From Scedosporium boydii (taxonomy: Eukaryota; Ascomycota; Sordariomycetes; Microascales; Microascaceae): 64,000 bases of DNA. The notes beneath the pieces were generated by a model, which saw only the letters and a list, made by a program, of their open reading frames with translations, was not told the origin of the DNA and searched no databases. The translations under genes were made by a program, and so were the position numbers. This document shows, piece by piece, positions 16,315-26,889 of the stretch (the first letter of the stretch is position 1; the number at the start of each line of letters is the position of its first letter). The stretch is taken from assembly GCA_002221725.1 (NCBI GenBank), contig NJFT01000047.1, forward strand, positions 62,001-126,000, in the 5' to 3' direction.

Positions 16315-16756
16315 ATGCAGCTCATCACCCTCGTTACCATCCTCGCCCCAGTCCTTGGGACCGTCCACGCCGGCTGCTACTCCGGCGGCGAATCATGGGG
16401 CAGTGAGAAGGGCAAGGCCACCAGCGCGGCCGTTGAGGTCTGCGATACCACAGTTGCCGGTGACTTCACAGGAGGCCAACTCAAGTCGGCCTGTCGGCAG
16501 CTCACAGATACCAAGAGGGTCGAGTTCGTGGTCCAGTGGAAGGGTTCCGGAAACGCCTTCATTAGCGATGATGAGTGCGTCCTGCGCCTTACTAATGAGA
16601 TTGGAGGCTGCTCGAATGGTGGTGAGAGCGATGTTGGTCAATGGTTCTTCAGGTGAGCCAACATGTCCCCGAATATTCCATAACTCAACCACTCCAGGCA
16701 TTATCTCTAACTCACACTGATATAATAGGTCCGACCCTAATGCTGGGACCTGCTAG
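16315..16756 (+). CDS. small secreted six-cysteine protein, Y3-like glycan-binding fold candidate
   Basis: Two exons, 16315–16652 and 16729–16756 (GTGAGC donor, ATAATAG acceptor), 121 aa. The signal peptide is MQLITLVTILAPVLGTVHA. The mature part has six cysteines: GCYSGGESWG, EVCDTT, ACRQL, ECVLRL, GGCSNGG, and the final GTC. The end WFFR–SDPNAGTC is split by the intron; the second exon codes only eight residues and contributes the last Cys. This layout matches a widespread family of small secreted fungal proteins that I associate with the glycan-binding protein Y3-like domain. It is likely extracellular; lectin or effector roles are inference. The frame was checked through the splice: AG|G TCC GAC CCT. 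Confidence 0.75.
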
Positions 16757-17416
16757 TCTGTGGGCGCTGATGTGCCTTGGTGGTTTCTCTTATCCCCTTT
16801 TCGAGGCATCATGATCGAAGCATCCCAATCCCTATTGTGGTTCTCCTGATTTCCTTTGTCTCATGTGGATATAGGTGCCAGTGCTTTGGCTGGAAAGGTT
16901 GAGAAAACTGGGCAATTTTTTGATGGGCTTACGCATCAGTGTGTGTGACTGGATATTAAAGGAGCGGAATCACTAGAGTACACTCTCCGTAGTCGCCATT
17001 CTCGAAGAAATCGAATTATTGTTCTACATTCCATTGGGAAAGCCACTTTTCCCTCAACGAGTGCTACTTCACATTCCTGCAGGCGCGGTCTCAAGCTCAA
17101 ACCCCAAGAATCTCAGCCCTCAGCACTCTGAACATGGTATGCCTAGTCTTCGTTGAAAATACAACTCTCTCCTGAAGACTGGGCGCCGTATTCTATCGGA
17201 AGCACCCTAAACAGGACACGAAGTCCTAGAATATCTAGTAGAGGGAGTGTAAGGGTATACCATATATAGCTCAAGACCAGCATCGTGAAGAAACATTTGA
17301 TTATTATCAGCCAAAAGCTCAATTCTTACAAAAACTTCAACTTACCCTAAAACTGAGGCCAAAACGTTGGAACTCTGGAAAAGTTCTTCAAGTCGGTTTT
17401 AATTGCTATGGTTTCT
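16757..17416. other. convergent intergenic
   Basis: Shared 3' flank of the secreted protein and the HeLo-pseudokinase gene. No gene or repeat recognised. Confidence 0.5.
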
Positions 17417-19294
17417 CTATGCCCTACACTTCTCTAGCTCGCTCAGAACCTGTCGCTCAAATGCTACTTGCAAGCTCAAGCCTTCATCCTCCTCCTTCTC
17501 TCCCTTCTCCATGACTTCTAAGTCAAAGTCGTTCGTAAGACATCTCTTCACTGCTCTCCAGTACGTTTCTCCCATGCAAGATAACAGTAAGTCGCAATAA
17601 TCCGACGTAAGTTTTCTCCTAAACTCAGCGTCGTCCCAACACGGTTGCCTCAGGTGGGATAAAGTCCTCCAGAGTCCAACCTCCAGTAGAACAAGCCCGA
17701 AGGCATAGATGTCGTATTCTGTACGATATCTTCGCTTTCCTCCCTGCTCTATCTCTCGCGAGAGGCCTGGATGGCTGTAAAGCTGCATCAGCTCTCGCTT
17801 GAGTTTGTAGCCTGATGTGGAAAATGATAGGGTCGCAGACATTTCAGACGGATCATCCGGCCTGGACACATCCCATCCGAGGAGGAAGAACTCGGGAAGC
17901 TTCTGAACCGATTTCTGTAATTGTTTCCAGTCGGCGTGTCTGTTCTCACTGTCCTCTGACCCCTCCTCTGGGACGCAGTAGATGATGTTGTCGGCCCTGA
18001 TGGACTTGTGCAACCATCGTACTGACTGGAGGGTGAAGAGTGCAACTGAAAGCTTCTTTGCGATACTAAAACGCTGTCCGAGGGGTCTCGGTATCTTCTT
18101 CGTTGTCTCGATCATGTGGCGCAGGCTTCGCTCTTCAACCACAGAGCCTACGTTGGCCGGGATCTCGAGAACGAGGCCGATGCGGTGGTTCAAGTTGTCG
18201 ATAACTAGTCCTCGACAAGGTAAAGTGCAGAGCTTTTGGAACAAATTTCCGTTGTTCAGAAGCTTCGCGAGAGTCGCTCTTCTATGGAAATGATCCACGT
18301 TCATGGGCTTGGAAACGTACGACCACTCCACAAGTACAGGACCACCAAGATAGGAAATAGTACGCAGAGATCCGAAGCCCCCGAGTTCGCTTGGGAAATC
18401 ACTGACTTGATAGATGGGTGCCCTTATCTGAATGGGAGAAGTGGTCGGCTCGCTGTTAGAGTCTGTCGCTGGTGTCGAGGAAACATCAGCGTTTTCGAGA
18501 CGAATGCTTTCGCGCCTGACCACAGCCATATTCCGTATTCGGGGATCGAGAGGAGTTTCAGGATCATCCACTTCTGATTGTAGATGGTGGCTTGCCAACA
18601 TAGTTGCTTCTATGCGTCGTTGCACAGAAACCTGTGTATCTCTTGGCAAGAGAGTATGTAGGCATCCATTTCTCTTCTCGATATCATCGAGTAGCTGGAG
18701 TATCACCCCCTTGTCATGAGCTACCCATTTAATACCCCAGAATGAAACCCGGGAATGAGCCGCTCTCTCGGTTGAAGAGCTGCGTGCTGAGTTCTCCCCA
18801 TTCTGTGTTGCCTCAGTCGCGTCTTCATCCGAGTTCTGCGATTTCGGCCACGGAAGCAGAGCCCTGGTCTTTTGGGCCCAAGAAACTTTGGCTGAAATCG
18901 TATTTCCCGGTGAATTGGTCTTGTCGGGATGCAGTTTCGCCTTTGCCCTGGCAAAAGACGCCTCCATGTCGACGAGCGCCTCAAGGATGAGCTTTGAGAT
19001 CTCTCCGTTATCGAATCGTAGTTCTCTGGCCAAGTGCTCCTGGAAGAGTTGCAGTTCTTGAGACGAACCAATGCTCTCACCGCTCTCATTTTGTGAAATG
19101 CCTTCAGTCTTCATCGGAATTTCAAGCGCGTCGCACCACTGTTGAAACCGGATGAACTCGGCTTGGAGACGGAAACGAAGCAGCCGTTGCGAGTCGGGCG
19201 TATTGGATCTCAGTTCCTCGAAAAACACAATGCAGTTTCTAACTGCACCGAGAAACTGGAGGGCTGCTGCTGCTATACCTACAGCTTCAGCCAT
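17417..19294 (-). CDS. HeLo-domain pseudokinase (prion-inhibition/propagation type)
   Basis: Intronless, 625 aa. Residues 1 to about 220 form a HeLo-like helical domain (MAEAVGIAAAALQFLGAVRN at the start; WGIKWVAHDKGVILQLLDDI and HTLLP near its end). HeLo domains of HET-S are known to insert into membranes and kill cells. A Ser/Thr-rich linker follows. Residues about 300–590 are kinase-like, but the active site is lost: HRDLKPEN reads H429-K-S-I-R-A-D-N436 (catalytic Asp to Ser) and DFG reads GWD (473–475). The structural motif YDIYAFGLVLLEVGLWRTL (527–545) is kept. It is divergent from a kinase–ankyrin gene 341 bp away. The whole layout, a membrane-active helical bundle plus pseudokinase, is like animal MLKL. 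The function, regulated cell death or incompatibility, is inferred. Confidence 0.85.
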   Translation of the reverse strand: MAEAVGIAAAALQFLGAVRNCIVFFEELRSNTPDSQRLLRFRLQAEFIRFQQWCDALEIPMKTEGISQNESGESIGSSQELQLFQEHLARELRFDNGEISKLILEALVDMEASFARAKAKLHPDKTNSPGNTISAKVSWAQKTRALLPWPKSQNSDEDATEATQNGENSARSSSTERAAHSRVSFWGIKWVAHDKGVILQLLDDIEKRNGCLHTLLPRDTQVSVQRRIEATMLASHHLQSEVDDPETPLDPRIRNMAVVRRESIRLENADVSSTPATDSNSEPTTSPIQIRAPIYQVSDFPSELGGFGSLRTISYLGGPVLVEWSYVSKPMNVDHFHRRATLAKLLNNGNLFQKLCTLPCRGLVIDNLNHRIGLVLEIPANVGSVVEERSLRHMIETTKKIPRPLGQRFSIAKKLSVALFTLQSVRWLHKSIRADNIIYCVPEEGSEDSENRHADWKQLQKSVQKLPEFFLLGWDVSRPDDPSEMSATLSFSTSGYKLKRELMQLYSHPGLSREIEQGGKRRYRTEYDIYAFGLVLLEVGLWRTLSHLRQPCWDDAEFRRKLTSDYCDLLLSCMGETYWRAVKRCLTNDFDLEVMEKGEKEEDEGLSLQVAFERQVLSELEKCRA

Positions 19295-19635
19295 GATGAA
19301 GGGGTTTTAAAGTTGAGCTGGGTGCTATCAAGAAGATGGAATGAGGCAACCGCGAGTGTGTCCTCGAATGGGTTAAAGAAGCAAGAGCAACATGACCAGT
19401 TGGGAAATCCACAGCCTCGTTTCTCCGACCAGGATACTTCGTATTAATGCAGCTCGAAACATATCGCCGCAATAAGATCACGTGGATGCTCTTTGTTGGT
19501 TGTGTTTTGTGTTCCTCAGCCTCAGCCTGATCCGACCCTTTTCCCCCAGATGGATAGTGATGTGGTCTTCCACGACCTTCTCGCAGTTATTGCACTCATT
19601 TGTCGCTAATGCTGGCATTATAATCCTCCCAAGTC
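19295..19635. promoter_or_regulatory. shared divergent promoter of the pseudokinase and kinase–ankyrin genes
   Basis: 341 bp between two start codons pointing apart; it must contain both promoters and leaders. No clear TATA box or known operator could be picked out by eye. Coregulation of the two genes is plausible from the arrangement only. Confidence 0.55.
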
Positions 19636-22600
19636 ATGGATTTTACCATTGAATTGTCTCGTAATGAGAGCCTCGCTCGCCGAAAGGATGATCTCAGTTG
19701 TCCGGAAGATCGTCGAGCAATGACCCGATTACGGGAGGGCATGACTCGACTCCGTTCAACTTCAGCAGGTCTTCCCAAAGCTGCCTTGAGCAATCGCAGT
19801 TTCGATTTAGGCTTCATAGACCTGGTATCGCTTATTTGCCAGATCTACCTAAGCTACGGCGACGAGTTGATACCAATGCAACAGTTCCATCGCACCTGGG
19901 AAAGCGAGATAGATGCCGGGCACACTTGCGTTGTTTCAAGCCGACTCATTTCATCCTCCATTCCTTCGACTACGGTTCGCGGCCGGTTGGATACAGAAGA
20001 AGAAAATATCATCATAAAGCGGACCCACCATAGTATCTTTGGCTCGGATAGAGGGCCGTTGCGAAGCTTGATTTCCGAGCTTCGAGTCCGATCGCATCCT
20101 CGCCTGCGAGCGCACTCAAATGTGGTTAATTTGAGAGGGATCGCGTGGGACTATGAGAGTAACGATCCTAAATACCCGCGGCCGTTGCTCATCGAAGAAC
20201 ATGCCTCCTTTGGTTCGTTGGACGCTTTTTGGAACAGCCGAGATCTCATCAGAATGCCTTTCAAAGTCAAGGCCAAGTTATGTCTAGATATCGCCCGGGG
20301 AGTCGAGGCCTTGCATAATTGTGGGATTGTTCATGGTGATATAAAGCCCGGAAACATCCTAGTATTTCCGCAACAATCAGCTTACCACTTCCTCCTGAAA
20401 TTAACTGATTTCGGTCACTCGGTCTTTGAGTTCGAGAATAGAACCTCGCTCCCAGGTTTTACTCCAGCCTGGTCGGCTCCAGAGGTTGCTTGTCTTGGAG
20501 CATCTGAGCCCATGACTTTCCCGGATATGAAGGCAACTGACGTTTATTCCCTTGGTCTTGTCATGGTTTCAATCGTATTGGGAAAATCGGTGTTCCAATT
20601 TCCTTCGCTTGAGAAAAGCGAAGGGCAACACCTTAAGGCCACTGATGGCTTACGGCCAAAAATCATGGCCATTTGTGAAGTAGAAGACCTCACTCATTCC
20701 GATTCCGATTTTGATCTGGTAGCCATTGAAGGGCTTCTTGAACAAAGTGTTAGGGCCAGTCCAAGTCATCGGGATCTCGCTCATTGCATCTCCACTATTA
20801 AAAGGTCGGTTTACACACTCTTCTCTTTACCCCGCCCCAACTCGTTGCCAACTAGGAATATTCCTGGTTCTAATGGGAACTGCGATTGTAGATGTCTCGA
20901 TCGAACGTGGACTCAACCAAAGAAGCACTATGCGGACGGCCAGAGCACGTTATCAACGCAAATAGAACCGACAATCAAGCTCACTATCGGCTATCGTTCT
21001 TTACTACAGTGTGCCTATCCTACAAAGACGGCCATAGTCCAACAGTTGCTGAACATTGCCGCGGATGAGGATGACCCAAGGCATCCTGCCGCTTGCTATG
21101 AGCTCTGCATCTGCTATTTTTCAGGGTTTGGTGTTGAGAAGGATTGGAAAGAGTCTTGTTATTGGCTTGGAAAGTCTGCAATCTACGGAATACCAATGGC
21201 GCAGGCGTTATTCGTGCGCCTGCATAGGGCGACCGGCCTAGCTATCTCCCAAACTCTGCGGGAAATACGCACGAGAGCTCCTACTTTGGCAGGCGAGTAT
21301 TCGGAGTCACTGATAAAGAACCATCTGTCTCTGGCAAGGGAGTGGCTAGTCTTTGCTGTCTCGAATGGCTGCTTCGAGGTCATGCCCGATTTGAGGGAGT
21401 TACTCGACACTCACGATAACCGAGACCACAGAAATTCTATGGACGGTCTGCGGGCAGCTATTACGTCCCAGATGCCCGAGATAGGCTCCAACGATGGCCA
21501 ATCCGTCAGTCCCGTTGCCGAACTGGGGAGCGCCATAGTTGCTGGTGATGTTCGAGCCGTCCACGATATTCTGGATCGAGATCCAACCCTCGTGGATCAG
21601 GTTGACGAACTTGGTAACACCCCCCTGATGCTGGCAATGAGATTGGGTCACTTTGAAGTTGTCGATTTCCTTCTAGCAGAGACAGATGTCAGCGCGTCAG
21701 GACACAACAAGGAGGACCAAACAGTGCTACATTTCTTACCTATGTTTGACCACGCTCACATAGAAAAGTTTGTCCCTCACTTAGTAAAGAGAGGTGCGGA
21801 TATCTCACATGAGGGTACCCCTGTGGCGTACGGTTTCTGCAGCCTGGTTCCGCCGATTCATTGTTGCTCCCTGCTGAATGCTATCATCCACAGGAATATG
21901 GTCCTTTTGCAATCTCTCCTAGAAGCCAGTCATATGGATGGCAGACATCGGCCGTGCCTTGTATGCCACCGAGGCACTCGATATCGCAAATATGTCGCGA
22001 TAGCGATCTCTCTCTATTGTTTCGAGGCCGTTGAAATGCTTGTCAATCACGTCAAGACCTTCACCAATAACGACAACGTAAATCTGGAAGGCATCAAAGT
22101 TTGGCACTCAGACGAGCTCTTGGAACTTTTCGAGGTTCCGCTCAGAGCTGCGTGTTTCAAAGGCCTAGATCTGCCCGATTCATTCCTACGTGTGGTTTAC
22201 CACGGAACTAACCACATCAAGTCTCTCCAAGGAACTCTGGACGTATTAATCTCTTCGTCCCCGACACTTTCAAGGCCTGATCGGATACGAAACTTGGTAA
22301 GCCAGGCCGTTTCGTATGATTCCTCCGATGCTCTCCAACATCTGGTAACGACGCATCACATCTTGAGTCCTCCTAGCCGCTACGTAGGGGATTTCCCTTG
22401 CAATCCTCTCCTGTCCAGCATCAAACTCGGATTCAGGGCCTCGTTCATGTGTCTTTGGGATGGAAACCAGGCATTACTTAGGCAAACGAACATGGCCTAC
22501 ACATGGAGCCAGTTAGATAGGGGAGAGCTTTCGCGGTGGGAAGTAGACAACGCCAGCAAAGCTCCTCAAACAGTCAATTTTGCCCATATCGCTTTATCTG

Positions 22601-24261
22601 CAGCCGTATCTGCTGTACATCAGGACATTTTCTTCGTGTATGTTGAATGTCCTCCGTTGAGCTCCTCGCAAGATTTTGAAGATCCGGACTAACGAGTGAT
22701 CCGTCACAGCAACGCGATCCTGGATCGGGTCGGCCCTGAGCAAGTCCTCGCCGAGTCGTCGGAATTCGACGAAGTGATTAGCGGCATGCCGACATCTTTC
22801 CTTGCCCAGGCAATCCTTCGGCCTTGGCCCGAAGCCGTCGAGGCGCTTGCCGAACGTCACCCTGCGACGCTCCACCAATTGGTCATCCGCAGCCCTCTTA
22901 ATCCACGACCAAAATCAGCAGCGATATCATCCATTTGCGGGTGGGATGCCATATCTACAGCTCCTCTATTGCCCTTACCACAATTCGTCTTCATGGTTGG
23001 CTCCTATAAAAGCTGCCAGATAATGCAGGTATTAATGCAACGGTTCCGGCCCGAGATGGACCCTCAACGTCGATTGGAAGTGACCAAGTCCTTGGTTGGA
23101 AGGACCATTATTTTGCCTACTTCGTCAAGTAGAAGCGAGAACCGCGAATGGTGCGGTTTCCGGATGTCTAAAGACGAGTTCCACCATCTCCTTCTCGGTC
23201 TAATTGTAGACCCCCGCAAGGATCGGTCTAACCTTTGGGAGCTGGTGTCGAGCCAAACAAATTCAGTGAAGGAGGAGGCACATTGTAGGAGTCCGTTTTA
23301 TTTGCGCTTGGCGATAATGTATGCCAATTCCGAAGCAGTTCAACAGCTTCTGCAACGCGGTTGGTGCCCCGATGGACCGTCTGTGGCACCGTATATGAGC
23401 CCGCTATTCCTTGCCCGATCTCTGTCGTCTGATACCATGTTGTTCGTGCACCCATTGGGGCGGACAATTTTGGGTGACGTGTCCAGGGAAGTAAAACACA
23501 AGGATCACCAGCGCCGGTATCAGGCTGTTAACGATATCGTTTCACTCCTCGAAAACGCATGTACGAGGAGGAAAGCCCACTTCGAGTTGCCGTGGGCATT
23601 TCAATGGAGTTGCCTCAACTCTTGGTCTGTGAGCCCGGGGCTTACCTTAATAATTTGTATCCTAGGGTCAGCTCTGGCAGTCCTTCATGGCTTTGCTGAC
23701 AAAATCCGGATAACACAGATGACGAAACTCGTTGTGCTCAGATTTGCCCCGAGCATTCTGACCTTGGTGGATCTTCGGTTCACACTGGAAAGGCATTGGT
23801 TGCCCCTTGTTTGGCAAACCCCATGGGGATGCCATCCCAACGCCGGGTTATTCCACTTGATCACCATTTTTATCTGTCTTTTTTTGATCCTCTATTCTCA
23901 CGCCTTCGTTTTGATCCATCGCTGCTTCGACTGGGGAGTTCATTTCCAATTCCCAATCCACCATTTCGGTTATAAACACTATTTCAATGATGTCGTTTTT
24001 TTGACAATTTTCTACTCCAAGCTTCCTCTATCCGTCACCTTACATCTTAAATATTTCAGGTTCTGGATCGAGATTCTATGGTTTGCTGTGTTTTCTGTTT
24101 GTTTTTCTTTCCCTTCGCTTTCCTGCTTTGATTCGATCCCTTCCATTATATCTTTCTTCCTATGTTTTTGGCCATTTGTGCGCGTCACTTCAATATTTTC
24201 GAGGGCAAGATGGCGGGAATTAAGACTTAGATATGTGAAGCTCTCACCTCAAGGTAGATAG
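19636..24261 (+). CDS. kinase–Sel1–ankyrin protein with C-terminal hydrophobic segments
   Basis: Two exons, 19636–22637 and 22710–24261, joined by a 72 nt intron with GTATGT donor, GGACTAACG branch site and CACAG acceptor (1517 aa). The kinase domain spans about residues 110–350: Lys128 in IIIK, HGDIKPGN (Asp235, Lys237; HRD reads HGD), DFG at 258–260, SAPE near 281. Key residues are present, so it should be active. A Sel1-like repeat follows (about 484–520, HPAACYELCICYFSGFGVEK). Ankyrin repeats cover about 628–740 (LGNTPLMLAMRLGHFEVVDF). Hydrophobic segments lie near 1312–1330, 1381–1404, 1452–1470 and 1479–1495, suggesting membrane attachment. Without splicing the frame stops at 22690, so it can be mis-called as two genes. 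The partner gene is the divergent HeLo-pseudokinase. The last 200 residues are the least certain part. Confidence 0.8.
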
Positions 24262-25890
24262 TTACCAATAGATCACTTACGAAGGAAGTTATTAGATTAG
24301 ATACCAGCTAGTTAACTTCCCAGAGAGTAAGGAAGTTGTTCAATTCAAACTCTATGTTGAGAGCAAGTGCTGTGGCACTTGCTATTATACCTGGCGGAGA
24401 GTCGCGTAGGGTATATTCGCTACACAGAGCACTCTTCTTGGCGAGTAACGAGCATTACCTTATGCAAGATGTGCGGCATAAAGGAATGAAGTGTGAGAGA
24501 GCAACGTCACCTGGCGTACTGGGTTTCCAGCCACACCGTGATCCCTCCCTGTGCCGGGGCGGAGGATAGCGATTGGTTTGTACGGTCTCACATAGCCTGA
24601 TGTGAAGTATATCGTAGTCTGATGGACTCCTGGAACCAAACAGCACAACCGCTTCGTGAAGGTCCAGTTAGCTCTTCGTATTTAACTCTCCGCGCCCTTT
24701 CATCTTGCCGTCCCTATCTAATTATCAACCGAAGCCGCCCAATCTTGTCCCAGGCCTCTTTTCTCGGAATCACTTGCACCTCAGACCCTCTTCAACCCCA
24801 CTAACATCCATCTTCACTATACTTATGCGGTAGTATCCCCGATGCTGACTTAATAGCTATTGCGAGTTTGAGTGTGGTAGGAATGGAGATATAGTGTGCA
24901 CCTGCAGTATGCATTTCTGTGTGACACATTTTCAAGGACACCAGGCTCGCCACCCAAACCAACGACGAGTCGTTCTGGGGAAGACTGATAAGACCTGGGT
25001 CTGTATCCGGAAACGTTGCCGCCCTCACAGAGACTGTGTCGAGAATTACTCACTTCAGGCGTGATGAGGAACCCAAGTGGTTTGGCCTGTATATTACTAC
25101 GTCATTGTAACGAAGCTTTGTGACACCGTACGCTTCACTGCGCTAGCTGAGAAGCTAATGCTCAGCAAGAAAGACGGACCTGCCCGCTAATTTCCCAGCT
25201 TGGCGTCTTTTGTAGGGCAAACAGGAGCTGGAAAATCTATATTGAGTAGGTCATGCGCTTCAGGAATAGAGCCGTCCACAAGCTTGAGCATACAGTGTTG
25301 ACGTTGAGTGTGGCTCAAAAGTTCGATCCCTCCTTGCCGGCGGGAATGAATTCAACCCCGACAAATTTGACGCTCCGGTAGATGGAAGTCGCGATCAAGA
25401 CGGTGTTCGACGGTCAACAACGGGTGAAGTTACCTCTACCCTGACCCCACAACCTTCGGTGCTGAAGTACACCATTTCTGTGCTGACTGCGAGGGCCTAG
25501 GTGACACGCCAGCACCCACACCTTGATAGGTGTGGGATCCGGTCTTCTCACATCAATCATCTTAGTTGAGGTTCGGACATAAGTCAAACCACCACCCGAA
25601 CCGACCGCTTTTATCCTCCTACCTCACCACCACTTCCGTCATCGACATGTACAAGCATGTGTATTCTTGAAGTCATCTAAATCATATAAATACAAGAGAA
25701 TGGTAAAATGCCGTCGTCTCAATACCTAGTATCAAGAAAGGAAAAAAAGGCTCCGGCCCGCGTCAGAAATTCAAAAAGCATCCTCGCTCCGCCGCAAAGT
25801 CTCTATTTTAGAAATCCTCAAGGCTGCATAGTCTAACCCCGGTACTTTCTATCACATGTCTCTTCGGCCTTGCTCTCCACCATGCTCGAC
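24262..25890. other. 1.6 kb intergenic, no gene seen
   Basis: Between a plus-strand gene end and a minus-strand gene end (convergent). Only short open frames under 80 codons. The right end (25833–25890) may belong to an alternative 3' end of the LPMO gene. No RNA gene or transposon mark was recognised. Confidence 0.5.
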
Positions 25891-26889
25891 TTAATGCTGG
25901 GATCGTCGGCGGCGGCGGTTGCAGGGCCTGCGAGTAGGAGCAGTGGGAGAGGAAGTCTGGTCGGGCTGTGCGGGAGCAACAATGGGAGTGTCATTGCCGC
26001 CATCGTTATTTCCAGTCGAGGGGTTGGGGGCTACAGTAGCAGTAGCAGAGGGAGAAGGAGCAGAAGAGGAAACGTCGTTTGAGCCGCCGTTGTTGCCACC
26101 GGAGCTTCCAGTGGAAGGAGTGCCCGAGCCCTGGTCAATAATGGGAGAGGCACCCTGGATCAAAGAAGGGCCGGGAATGGGGTAGCTGTCAAAAGGCTGA
26201 TAGATGTTGAAGTCCTGGTAATCCGTGTAAAGGGCGTTGGCGAGGACGCCGGAGGGAGAGGTGCTGCCACTGCCCTCGACGACGAGGTTGATGCACTGGG
26301 GATAGTGCTGGGGCTCGCCAAGAGAGTGAAGAGCGATAATCTCGTGGCGAAGGACGTATTCGCCAGGGGCAATGAAATCAGGAACCTGGACCTGCCACTT
26401 GTTGCCGTTGGCAATCAAGAGGTCGGCGCCCCAGACTCCGTTGTCGCCAGTGCCGGGAGTGATGACGCCAACCTCGGAGATCTTGAACCAGCTGAGGGCG
26501 GTCTTGTCGGCAGCAGAGCAGCCGGCGGAGCCACATGAAGCGAGGTAATCCAACACGGGACCGTGATGAGAAGTCGGCCAGGTGTCCCACTGAAGAGTAA
26601 CGACATCGCCGGCCTGGACATTTATGGAAAGGGCCGCAGGGCTGGCTCCGCGGTGACAAGCAATCTCAAAGTTACCGTGGCTCTCCTTGGAAACGAACCC
26701 GTTGTCCTGGACGGTGGTGGTCCAGCCAACGACATCAGGGAAGTTGTTACCGTAGCCCATTCCGGAGCTGGGGTCCCAGCCCTGGTGCTCCACACCGTTC
26801 GCGATGACATGTGTGACGTGACCATGGGCGGAGACAGTAGCAGCACTCAAAAGAGCGGCGGCGGCGGCGGTGATGCTGAAGGAAGGCAT
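25891..26889 (-). CDS. AA9 lytic polysaccharide monooxygenase (LPMO)
   Basis: Intronless as read, 332 aa. The signal peptide is residues 1–21 (cleavage VSA/HGH), which exposes the N-terminal His of the copper histidine brace. The second copper His lies in WPTSHHGPVLDYL (His87 of the mature chain) and the axial Tyr is Tyr175 in QHYPQCIN. EYVLRHEIIALHS is the AA9 core signature. After about residue 225 of the mature protein comes a Gly/Ser/Thr-rich, probably O-glycosylated tail. No CBM1 is visible. The enzyme oxidatively cleaves cellulose or other beta-glucans outside the cell, using electrons for example from cellobiose dehydrogenase, also encoded in this window. The start at 26889 was chosen because it alone gives a signal peptide ending before His. 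The tail ends in an odd Arg-rich stretch (RRPCNRRRRRSQH), and the +1 frame offers a more typical end, so the last 15 residues are uncertain. Confidence 0.9.
   Translation of the reverse strand: MPSFSITAAAAALLSAATVSAHGHVTHVIANGVEHQGWDPSSGMGYGNNFPDVVGWTTTVQDNGFVSKESHGNFEIACHRGASPAALSINVQAGDVVTLQWDTWPTSHHGPVLDYLASCGSAGCSAADKTALSWFKISEVGVITPGTGDNGVWGADLLIANGNKWQVQVPDFIAPGEYVLRHEIIALHSLGEPQHYPQCINLVVEGSGSTSPSGVLANALYTDYQDFNIYQPFDSYPIPGPSLIQGASPIIDQGSGTPSTGSSGGNNGGSNDVSSSAPSPSATATVAPNPSTGNNDGGNDTPIVAPAQPDQTSSPTAPTRRPCNRRRRRSQH

Noticed and set aside
19636..22692. Reading the kinase–ankyrin gene as truncated at 22692
   Set aside because: A consensus intron with branch site joins it in phase to the next long frame.
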